Positions 6,976 to 12,940 of a DNA stretch of 22,308 nucleotides are shown here, in pieces. Below the pieces are notes generated by a model. It had not been told where the DNA came from and ran no database searches. It saw only the letters and a list, made by a program, of their open reading frames with translations. Location: the NCBI GenBank assembly GCA_037444185.1, contig JBBIMW010000040.1, positions 1-22,308 of the forward strand. The letters are read 5' to 3'. This stretch comes from JAILZP01 sp037444185. Its GTDB lineage: Bacteria > Bacillota > Desulfotomaculia > Desulfotomaculales > Desulfocucumaceae. Each line of letters opens with the position of its first letter. Positions within the stretch are counted from its first letter, which is position 1. Position numbers and translations under genes: made by a program.

Positions 6976-8559
6976 CTATTTTTTCAAAATCACGTGCTTC
7001 TGCCAGTAATCCAGCGGCCGGGGACAGTCCAGCCGCTGATGGCTGCCCCTGCTTTCGGTGCGTATCAGGGCAAACTGGGCAATCAGCCCCCCCACTTCCA
7101 GCATGTTTCTCACTTCCATGTCAAAGGGCCGGCGGGCTTCCAGTTTTCTAACATGGTGGTGCCGGCTGAAAAAGGACAGCGCCTTAGCCAGGCCGTGGGC
7201 CGTCCTGATCGGACCCACATACTGGTTCATGACGGTCCTTAACCCGGCGCGGATTTTACCGTAATCCACCTGGCCGCTGCTTATCCAGTCACAGCAGAAT
7301 TCCACATCATCCTCCGCCCGGCGTCCCAGCTTGTATTTTTTTGCGCATTCCACAATCCGGTATCCGAAAATCAGCCCGTCCAGCAGGGAATTGCTGGCCA
7401 GCCGGTTGGCGCCGTGCACTCCGGGGCAGGCCGCCTCACCACAGGCATAAAGACCCCGGATGCTGGTTTCCCCGTTCAGGTTGGTCTTTATGCCCCCCAT
7501 CATATAGTGGGCCGCCGGGGCCACCGGAACCGGGTCCCGGGTTATGTCCAGCCCGTACTGCGCGCATGTCTTCCCGATGGTGGGAAATCTCTCCCGCACG
7601 AGGGCCGGCGGCATGTGGGACAAATCCAGAAACACCTTGTCCGACGCTGTGTTGGCCAGTTCGGTAAGTATGGCGCGCACCACCACATCCCGGGGGGCCA
7701 GCTCGGCAAGCTCGTGGTACCCAGGCATGAAGCGGTCTCCGTATCGGTTTCGCAGGTAAGCCCCCTCCCCCCGCACCGCCTCGGATATTAAAAATCTCGG
7801 AGCGCCTGGCAGATACAGCACGGTGGGATGGAACTGGATGAATTCCATGTCCATGACCTCGGCGCCGGCCCTGAAGGCCATGGCTATCCCGTCCCCGGTG
7901 GCCACCTCCGGATTGGTATTGTGTTCATACAACATGCCCATTCCGCCGGTGGCGATAACCACGGAAAAACCGCGAAAAACCTTCATTTTATTGTTGTTGC
8001 GGTCATAAACCAGCACACCGTGACAAACATTTTCTCGCACCAGCAGGTCGACAGCCATGTGATTTTCCATTATCCTGACATTGTCCGCTTCCCTGACCCG
8101 GCAGGCCAGCGCCCTCTGTATCTCGGCCCCGGTGGCGTCACCGCTGGCATGCAGTATGCGGCGCCTGCTGTGGGCACCCTCCCTGGTCATTGCCAGTTCC
8201 CCGTCCTTCCGGTCAAAACGGGCGCCTATCTCGATCAAATCCCTTATCCTGTCCGGCCCTTCGTTGGCCAGTATGCTCACGGCGTCACCATCGCAAAGTC
8301 CGGCCCCGGCCATCAGCGTGTCGTCACAGTGCAGCCCGGGGGAGTCCGAAGTGTCCAAGGCCGCCGCAATACCTCCCTGGGCCTTGTCCGTATTACTGTC
8401 ATCCACGGCCTGCTTGGTCACCACCACCACCCTTTTGCCGCCCCTGGCGGCAGCGAAGGCAGTATACAGCCCGGCAATACCGCTTCCGAGAATAACGTAA
8501 TCCCAGTGTTCCTGCGGCATATGCCGGGTATCGAAATTTGCCAGGTAGTCGTATTTCAC
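6976..8559 (-). CDS. nadB: L-aspartate oxidase
   Basis: NadB is an FAD enzyme that oxidises L-aspartate to iminoaspartate, the substrate of NadA. In anaerobes fumarate is the probable electron acceptor. The 527-residue protein has the FAD dinucleotide motif VILGSGIAGLYTAF (about 22-35) and DKAQGGIAAAL. It also has the succinate dehydrogenase/fumarate reductase-like active-site stretches GAHSRRRILHASGDATG, AAHYMMGGI and GANRLASNSLLDGLIFG. A C-terminal helical domain follows. The frame is open to 8679, but GTG at 8559 has AGGAGG seven bases ahead and gives the usual short N-terminus. It lies 154 bp after nadA, with its own possible promoter. Confidence 0.96.
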   Translation of the reverse strand: MKYDYLANFDTRHMPQEHWDYVILGSGIAGLYTAFAAARGGKRVVVVTKQAVDDSNTDKAQGGIAAALDTSDSPGLHCDDTLMAGAGLCDGDAVSILANEGPDRIRDLIEIGARFDRKDGELAMTREGAHSRRRILHASGDATGAEIQRALACRVREADNVRIMENHMAVDLLVRENVCHGVLVYDRNNNKMKVFRGFSVVIATGGMGMLYEHNTNPEVATGDGIAMAFRAGAEVMDMEFIQFHPTVLYLPGAPRFLISEAVRGEGAYLRNRYGDRFMPGYHELAELAPRDVVVRAILTELANTASDKVFLDLSHMPPALVRERFPTIGKTCAQYGLDITRDPVPVAPAAHYMMGGIKTNLNGETSIRGLYACGEAACPGVHGANRLASNSLLDGLIFGYRIVECAKKYKLGRRAEDDVEFCCDWISSGQVDYGKIRAGLRTVMNQYVGPIRTAHGLAKALSFFSRHHHVRKLEARRPFDMEVRNMLEVGGLIAQFALIRTESRGSHQRLDCPRPLDYWQKHVILKK

Positions 8560-8600
8560 AAAATTTCCTCCTGCGCAAAAACCGATACAGCACCGGTTTA

Positions 8601-8609
8601 ATTTTAACA
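8601..8609 (-). promoter_or_regulatory. Possible extended -10 promoter ahead of nadB
   Basis: The minus strand reads TGTTAAAAT, an extended -10 box (TGnTAnAAT-like), about 42 bp ahead of the nadB GTG. No good -35 is at the usual distance. This is a weak call; nadB may simply be transcribed with nadA. Confidence 0.3.
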
Positions 8610-8653
8610 CAAAACACACTATGCCAGGCTGAAAGACACCGTGAACAATGAAA

Positions 8654-8690
8654 ATCCGGGACCGGGGTCCGGGTTTCAACCCGGCTGCAG
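8654..8690 (-). repeat. Overlapping GC-rich inverted repeats between nadA and nadB
   Basis: A perfect CCGGGTT-2 nt-AACCCGG repeat (8669-8684) lies beside GGACC/GGTCC arms (about 8658-8670), with alternative pairings among them. On the minus strand they are followed by ATTTTCATT, a poor T run. They could be a weak terminator, an attenuator, or an mRNA processing/stability element between nadA and nadB. Confidence 0.4.
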
Positions 8691-8713
8691 AACCTGCGGC
8701 TGACTGCTCGAGG

Positions 8714-9658
8714 TTATTTTACAGCCAGCATCCGGTCAAGGGATACAAGCGCCCTTTGCCTTATCTCCTCGGGTACGGTGATCCTGGGCTCCATGGTCAC
8801 CAGGGCCCGGTGCACTTTTTCCAGGGTGGTGGCCTTCATGTTGGGGCAGGAAAGCCTGTTCGACGCCGGATAAAATTTTTTGTCAGGGTATCTTTTCCTG
8901 AACTGGTGAAGTATTCCTATTTCAGTGCAGATTATAAACTCCCGGGCCGGGCTTTCCCCGGCATATTTCAGCATACCGGAGGTGCTGGCCACGGCATCGG
9001 CCAGTTCCAGCACCTCCGACCGGCATTCGGGATGCGCCAGCACCAACGCCCCCGGGTATTCAGCCTTGATCCGGACCACATCTTTACCGGTCAGCCTGTC
9101 GTGGGTGGCGCAAAAGCCCTCCCAAACCGTTAGATTGTCCCGGGCGGTCCTGCCAGCCACATATCTCCCCAGGTTTTTATCCGGAATAAACAGCACCGGG
9201 CGATCCCGGGGTATTGAGTTTATCACGCTGACTGCATTTGCCGATGTGCAGGCAATATCGCTTTCAGCCTTCACCTCAGCGCTGGTATTTACGTAACAGA
9301 CCACTACGGCCCCTTCCATGCGGCTTTTTTGGGCCCTCAGGGCTTCGGCGTCCACCATGTCGGCCATGGGGCAGCCGGCATTAATCTCAGGCAGCAGTAC
9401 TGTTTTGTCGGGTGAAAGAATGGCGGCACTCTCCGCCATAAAATGAACTCCGCAAAAAACAATGACCCCTGCGTCGGTGGCGGCCGCCTGTCTGGAAAGC
9501 TCCAGGGAATCCCCCACAAAATCAGCAATTTCCTGTATTTCCGGTCTCTGGTAAAAATGACTCAAAATCACGGCCCTTCTCTGATCCTTAAGCCTTTTTA
9601 TTTCATCCGACAGAAGTTGTATTTTGTCCATTGGCTCAATTGACTCCTTTTCGCACAT
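8714..9658 (-). CDS. nadA: Quinolinate synthase A
   Basis: NadA condenses iminoaspartate with dihydroxyacetone phosphate to make quinolinate, using an oxygen-sensitive [4Fe-4S] cluster. With start 9658 the protein has 314 residues. The three probable cluster cysteines are Cys96 (EINAGCPMADM), Cys183 (WEGFCATHDR) and Cys271 (RLSCPNMKATT); their 87-88 residue spacing matches the family. SHFYQRPEIQEIADFVGDS is the usual N-terminal block. The start is uncertain. ATG 9658 has only a modest GGTGA site, while ATG 9631 (ten codons in) has AAGGAG eleven bases ahead. It lies 18 bp after panD. The Fe-S dependence fits an anaerobe. Confidence 0.95.
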   Translation of the reverse strand: MCEKESIEPMDKIQLLSDEIKRLKDQRRAVILSHFYQRPEIQEIADFVGDSLELSRQAAATDAGVIVFCGVHFMAESAAILSPDKTVLLPEINAGCPMADMVDAEALRAQKSRMEGAVVVCYVNTSAEVKAESDIACTSANAVSVINSIPRDRPVLFIPDKNLGRYVAGRTARDNLTVWEGFCATHDRLTGKDVVRIKAEYPGALVLAHPECRSEVLELADAVASTSGMLKYAGESPAREFIICTEIGILHQFRKRYPDKKFYPASNRLSCPNMKATTLEKVHRALVTMEPRITVPEEIRQRALVSLDRMLAVK

Positions 9659-9676
9659 TCCGTCACCCGGACGACG

Positions 9677-10069
9677 CTAAAATATAAGACCCGAATCGCC
9701 GTGATTCTCGCCTTTGCGTATTTCCGCCGCACGGTTCCGGCCGTCCACCAGCACCACGGTGGGGCTGTATGAAGCGGCCTCCTCCCGGGTCATCACGGCA
9801 TAAGAAATTATTATCACACAATCCCCCGGCTGAACAAGGCGGGCCGCCGCGCCATTCAAGCATACCGTCCCCGTGCCCCCGTCCCCCGGTATAGCATAGG
9901 TCTCAAGCCTGGCACCGTTATTTATATTGACAACCTGCACCTTCTCATTTGGCAGTATATCAGCGGTCTCCATCAATTCGCGGTCTATGGTGATGCTGCC
10001 CATGTAGTTGATATTGGCCTCGGTGACGGTGGCGCGATGAATTTTTGACTTGAACATTGTAACGAACAA
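9677..10069 (-). CDS. panD: Aspartate 1-decarboxylase (pyruvoyl-dependent) precursor
   Basis: PanD decarboxylates L-aspartate to beta-alanine, one of the two substrates of PanC. It is made as a proenzyme that cuts itself at a Gly-Ser bond to create a pyruvoyl cofactor. The site is visible as YMGSITID. With the TTG start at 10069 it falls at Gly24-Ser25, the same numbering as the E. coli enzyme. TTG is supported by GGAGGT seven bases ahead, within the panC stop region; the internal ATG at 10057 is nineteen bases from that site. Other blocks are KIHRATVTEANINY, NGARLETYAIPG, NGAAARLVQPGDCVIIISYA and PTVVLVD. The product has 130 residues and follows panC by three bases. Confidence 0.96.
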   Translation of the reverse strand: MFVTMFKSKIHRATVTEANINYMGSITIDRELMETADILPNEKVQVVNINNGARLETYAIPGDGGTGTVCLNGAAARLVQPGDCVIIISYAVMTREEAASYSPTVVLVDGRNRAAEIRKGENHGDSGLIF

Positions 10070-10072
10070 TGC

Positions 10073-10918
10073 CTACACCTCCAGTACAATGTTGTCAATC
10101 AGGCGGGTGTCGCCCATCTTTACGGCCAGGGCCAGTAGCACAGGGGATTCCAGTTTTCCGGCCTCCTCGAGGTCCGGCCAGGTTCTTATCTCCACATATT
10201 CTATGACGGCCCCGGGGATGGACGACAGGTCCGTTCTGACTATCTCCTCCAGCCTGCGCACGTCCCTCTCCCCGCCGGAGGCCGCCCGGGCGGCCTCCAG
10301 AAGGCTTTTGTACAGCACCGGGGCGTCCCTTCTCTGTTCAGCACTTAAATACACATTCCTGGAGCTCATGGCCAGCCCGTCGGACTCCCTTACGGTGGGC
10401 ACCGGCACTATTTCCAGGGGCATGTTCAGATCCTCCACCATCCTCTTGATCACCAGCACCTGCTGGGCGTCCTTCTGCCCGAAGTAGGCCCGGTGGGGCT
10501 GCACTATATTGAAGAGCTTGGACACCACCGTGGCCACCCCCCGGAAATGGCCGGGCCTGGACTTGCCGCAAAGGCATTCACCCAGCCCCCCCACATCAAT
10601 GCTGGTGCGAAAACCTCCGGGATACATCTCGGCGGCTGAAGGATAAAACAGCGCATCCACACCGCCCTTCCGCAGCATACCGCAATCCCTCTCGAAATTC
10701 CTGGGGTACCGGTTGAAGTCCTCCTTCGGCCCGAACTGGAGGGGATTGACAAATATGCTCACCACCACCACCCCGCACTCCTCCCCGGCTCTCTGCACCA
10801 GCGCCAAGTGTCCCTGGTGCAGATACCCCATGGTGGGGACAAAACCCACGGTTTTGCCGCCATCCCTGCACTTCTTCACAAAATCCCTTATTTGATTAAT
10901 GGTTTCACATATCAACAC
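10073..10918 (-). CDS. panC: Pantothenate synthetase (pantoate-beta-alanine ligase)
   Basis: PanC joins pantoate and beta-alanine using ATP, through a pantoyl-adenylate intermediate. The 281-residue protein has the nucleotidyltransferase HIGH-like motif PTMGYLHQGHLAL (His34, His37), IFVNPLQFGP (about 55-64), RPGHFRGVATVV (121-132), FGQKDAQQ and the KMSKS-like AMSSRNVYLS. The frame is open to 10999. I prefer GTG at 10918 (N-terminus MLICETINQI), which has AAGGAAGGT nine bases ahead and gives the normal family length; a longer start would run through the terminator hairpin. It heads the pan-nad-bio run. panB and panE, which make pantoate, are not in the window. Confidence 0.95.
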   Translation of the reverse strand: MLICETINQIRDFVKKCRDGGKTVGFVPTMGYLHQGHLALVQRAGEECGVVVVSIFVNPLQFGPKEDFNRYPRNFERDCGMLRKGGVDALFYPSAAEMYPGGFRTSIDVGGLGECLCGKSRPGHFRGVATVVSKLFNIVQPHRAYFGQKDAQQVLVIKRMVEDLNMPLEIVPVPTVRESDGLAMSSRNVYLSAEQRRDAPVLYKSLLEAARAASGGERDVRRLEEIVRTDLSSIPGAVIEYVEIRTWPDLEEAGKLESPVLLALAVKMGDTRLIDNIVLEV

Positions 10919-10979
10919 TACAGGAGCACCTTCCTTTCCGGAAATCACGCATCCGGTCCGGACGAAGCCGCCCTTCACC

Positions 10980-11012
10980 AAAAAAAGCCTTACCGGCAAT
11001 ACCGATAGAGGC
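10980..11012 (-). terminator. Intrinsic terminator / attenuator in the panC leader
   Basis: Minus-strand RNA folds as GCCU, a one-base bulge, UAUCGG, a five-base loop, CCGGUA, AGGC, then seven U (10980-10986). This is a textbook rho-independent terminator, pointing towards panC and ending about 60 bases before its start. No minus-strand gene lies upstream, since the neighbour is divergent. It should therefore either control read-through into panC and the genes behind it, or end a small RNA of about 75-155 nt. Confidence 0.7.
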
Positions 11013-11059
11013 CCCTTTCCCCAACCCCCGTCCCGGTCCGTCCGGATCCAAGCGGATAA

Positions 11060-11088
11060 AATATAGAATCAGTCCCGCGCTAAAGCAA
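11060..11088 (-). promoter_or_regulatory. Candidate promoter 1 for the panC run
   Basis: Minus-strand TTGCTT (11083-11088), a 17-bp spacer and TATATT (11060-11065). Predicted transcription start near 11053, upstream of the terminator hairpin. Confidence 0.4.
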
Positions 11089-11094
11089 CATCCC

Positions 11095-11138
11095 CCAGGT
11101 TCCCGCAAGTACGGCTCCCGCCCGGGATGCCGTCCTGG
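11095..11138 (-). ncRNA. Stable leader hairpin; possible pan-type regulatory RNA
   Basis: On the minus strand, CCAGG (11134-11138) pairs with CCUGG (11095-11099). Inside, ACGGC pairs with GCCGU, and CCC with GGG around a GGGC loop. Unpaired AU and A lie between the two inner stems, and an unpaired 11-nt stretch lies on the 3' side. It begins close to the predicted start of the distal promoter. The published pan RNA motif occurs ahead of pantothenate genes in Firmicutes and has hairpins with bulged adenosines. I cannot match the consensus by eye, so this link is tentative. Confidence 0.3.
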
Positions 11139-11143
11139 AAATC

Positions 11144-11172
11144 ATTTTACCACGGTATCTTCTCCGCCACAA
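11144..11172 (-). promoter_or_regulatory. Candidate promoter 2 (distal) for the panC run
   Basis: Minus-strand TTGTGG (11167-11172), a 17-bp spacer and TAAAAT (11144-11149), with TG one base ahead of the -10 (extended -10). The predicted transcript begins near 11137 and contains the leader hairpin and the terminator. Confidence 0.45.
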
Positions 11173-11216
11173 TATTTCCTGCTTAAATTACTTTTCCGGC
11201 CCTCCAAAGCCACACG

Positions 11217-11245
11217 TTGACCTTGCCTGTCCGGAATGGTAGATT
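11217..11245 (+). promoter_or_regulatory. Promoter of the amidohydrolase gene
   Basis: TTGACC (11217-11222, five of six consensus), a 17-bp spacer and TAGATT (11240-11245) lie about 35 bp ahead of the TTG start at 11280. It is divergent from the panC promoters. Confidence 0.6.
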
Positions 11246-11279
11246 GAAAGATAAAGTTTTTTGAAATGAGGATTTCGCT

Positions 11280-12503
11280 TTGAAAATAATCGGTCTTTCA
11301 CCAGCCGGCAACATGTCCCTGCGGGCCGGGAGGGTTTTTGACGGCTTCGCTTCAATTCCGGGCGCCAACATTGATATTACGGTGTCCGGCGGCATCATCC
11401 GGGAAGTACGCCCAATCCCCCGGGGGATCGCGCCGGGGCCCCCGGATACAATGCAAGCCCTGGACTTGCGGGAATATACGGTGCTGCCCGCAATGGTGGA
11501 CTGCCACGTTCACCTGGCCCTGGACGGAATCGACTTCAACCGCTCCCTGGAACTCTGGTCCAAAGGGACACCTCTTTGGGAGAAAATCCGGGCAAACCTG
11601 CAAAACGCTCTGCATACAGGAATTGCAGCGGTCCGGGACGGCGGGGACCGGGAGGGCATAGGCCTCCGGGCCAGGGACAAGGCGATCCGGGGGGATTTTC
11701 CGGCCCCCCGGATCAAGTCCTCCGGGACGGCCCTGGGCAGGCCAGGAATGTACGGTTCCTTCCTGGGACCCGGACTGGACGGAAATGCCATTCCCAAGGC
11801 CGTTGAAAACCTTGCCCGGCTGGGGGTGGATCAGGTAAAGGCACTGGTGTCCGGGGCGGTCAGTTTTAAAAAATACCGCCGGGTGGGACCCCTGCAATTC
11901 ACTGCGGACGAGCTGAAGGAAATAGTACTGGAGGCGGCGCGGCACGGCCTGAAGGTAATGGCCCACGCCAATTCCGACGAGGCAGTGGAAATGGCGGTAC
12001 AGGCCAGGGTGGGCAGTCTGGAGCACGGCTATTTCGTCAGCCCGCAATCTCTGGAAAATATGGCCCGGGCCGGCATCCCCTGGGTCCCCACCCTGGCCCC
12101 GGTGGCCGCCCGGCTCAAAGAGCCGCACAGGCGGCGGCACTCCATGGAGGAACTGGAGATAATAGAAAAAATACTCCTCCGGCAGATGAAAATGGTTAAA
12201 AAGGCCGCGGAGACAGGGGTGATCATCGGGGCGGGCAGCGATGCCGGGGCCAGCGGAGTGCTTCACGGGCGGGGTCTCCTGGATGAAATCACTCTTCTGG
12301 AAAAGGCGGGCCTTTCCAGGGAAGAAATACTCCGGGCGGTCACCAGCGGCGGGGCCTCGGTGGTGGGACTGGAAAAAGAAATGGGCATGGTCAGGCCAGG
12401 GATGATGCCTTATCTTATGGCGGTCCGGGGAAACCCCCTGGAAGACCTGCGCCGCCTGACCAACGTGGAATATATGATCCTGCCCTACACTCCCTGCCCC
12501 TAG
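11280..12503 (+). CDS. Metal-dependent amidohydrolase (imidazolonepropionase/prolidase-like)
   Basis: A cytosolic TIM-barrel hydrolase of the amidohydrolase superfamily; the substrate cannot be told from sequence. The 407-residue protein has the N-terminal beta-sandwich signature LRAGRVFDG. Metal ligands are all present: His76 and His78 (VDCHVHLALDG), a probable carboxylated Lys187 (VDQVKALVSGAVS), His229 (VMAHANSDEA), His249 (SLEHGYFV) and Asp321 (GAGSDAGASG). This set and spacing resemble the Met-dependent hydrolase group related to imidazolonepropionase and Xaa-Pro dipeptidases. The start is TTG with GAGG eight bases ahead; an internal ATG at codon 12 is the alternative. There is no signal peptide. 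It has its own promoter, and a small repeat protein follows 53 bp later. No catabolic partner is nearby. Confidence 0.88.
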   Translation: MKIIGLSPAGNMSLRAGRVFDGFASIPGANIDITVSGGIIREVRPIPRGIAPGPPDTMQALDLREYTVLPAMVDCHVHLALDGIDFNRSLELWSKGTPLWEKIRANLQNALHTGIAAVRDGGDREGIGLRARDKAIRGDFPAPRIKSSGTALGRPGMYGSFLGPGLDGNAIPKAVENLARLGVDQVKALVSGAVSFKKYRRVGPLQFTADELKEIVLEAARHGLKVMAHANSDEAVEMAVQARVGSLEHGYFVSPQSLENMARAGIPWVPTLAPVAARLKEPHRRRHSMEELEIIEKILLRQMKMVKKAAETGVIIGAGSDAGASGVLHGRGLLDEITLLEKAGLSREEILRAVTSGGASVVGLEKEMGMVRPGMMPYLMAVRGNPLEDLRRLTNVEYMILPYTPCP

Positions 12504-12556
12504 GGTTGCCCGGCTTAAAAAGTTGTGATATGCTGGCAATAAAGAGGTGCTCAAAA

Positions 12557-12928
12557 ATGGAGGAAGCAAAAAGAGAAATTGCCGCGACGGAGGACGGATG
12601 GGACCGCCGGCCGCCGGATCCGCTGATTTTTCTTGTCAACCGGATGGATAACATGGAATACCGGTTGCGGGAGGAAATAAAAACCGTAGAACGGGGCCTG
12701 CGGCAGGAAATGAAAAGCTTGGAGGGCGGCCTGCGGCAGGAAATGAAAAACCTGGAGGGCGGCCTGCGGCAGGAAATGGGCGGCCTTAAAAATGAATTCA
12801 GAGAGCTGGAAAAGACAGTATTTGACAAGCTGGAGGCCAATCAGAAATGGATGATGCGCCTGTTCGCCACTATGGGGCTGGGTTTTGCGGGAATAATAAT
12901 CACCCTTCTAATAAAGTTGCCCCGATAA
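12557..12928 (+). CDS. Small coiled-coil protein with C-terminal membrane anchor, hendecad repeats
   Basis: I do not recognise a named family. The 123-residue product has a charged N-terminus and four consecutive 11-residue units at about residues 36-79 (RLREEIKTVER, GLRQEMKSLEG, GLRQEMKNLEG, GLRQEMGGLKN). A further helical stretch follows, then one hydrophobic segment at about 99-119 (MMRLFATMGLGFAGIIITLL) ending in a short basic tail. The hendecad period suggests a coiled-coil oligomer tethered to the membrane with the N-terminus in the cytoplasm. The layout recalls XhlA-like and DUF1640-like proteins, but that is only a resemblance. ATG 12557 is preferred because AGAGGTG lies seven bases ahead. 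It is probably co-transcribed with the amidohydrolase and ends 12 bp from the convergent addA. Confidence 0.75.
   Translation: MEEAKREIAATEDGWDRRPPDPLIFLVNRMDNMEYRLREEIKTVERGLRQEMKSLEGGLRQEMKNLEGGLRQEMGGLKNEFRELEKTVFDKLEANQKWMMRLFATMGLGFAGIIITLLIKLPR
12662..12793 (+). repeat. 33-bp in-frame tandem repeat, about four copies
   Basis: Units start at 12662, 12695, 12728 and 12761. Copies two and three are nearly identical at the base level (GGCCTGCGGCAGGAAATGAA core), the first is diverged, and the last shares only its first half. The high DNA identity points to recent duplication, so copy number could vary between strains. Confidence 0.9.
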
Positions 12929-12940
12929 AGGTGCCGGGCG

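Larger units (their letters stand above)
10919..11279. other. Divergent intergenic region with panC leader and amidohydrolase promoter
   Basis: These 361 bases hold no convincing gene. Minus-strand signals include two candidate promoters (11144-11172 and 11060-11088), a stable hairpin (11095-11138) and a strong intrinsic terminator (10980-11012) lying before panC. The plus strand holds one good promoter (11217-11245) for the amidohydrolase. A 67-codon minus-strand frame here overlaps the terminator and the panC start and has no support. Confidence 0.6.

Noticed and set aside
8560..8713. A NiaR/NrtR-type NAD repressor site ahead of nadB
   Set aside because: The gap contains TGTG- and GTGT-rich stretches, but I could not identify a convincing palindrome of either known type.
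10905..11108. Minus-strand frame of 67 codons ahead of panC as a leader peptide
   Set aside because: It starts at TTG without a good ribosome site, runs through the terminator stem and overlaps the panC start. It has no run of regulatory codons.
11352..12569. Long minus-strand open frame of about 405 codons opposite the amidohydrolase
   Set aside because: The plus strand has all metal ligands of the superfamily, a promoter and a ribosome-binding site. The antisense translation shows no recognisable domain.
12662..12793. Tandem repeats as a possible CRISPR array
   Set aside because: The units are directly adjacent with no unique spacers and keep one reading frame encoding an 11-residue helical repeat.
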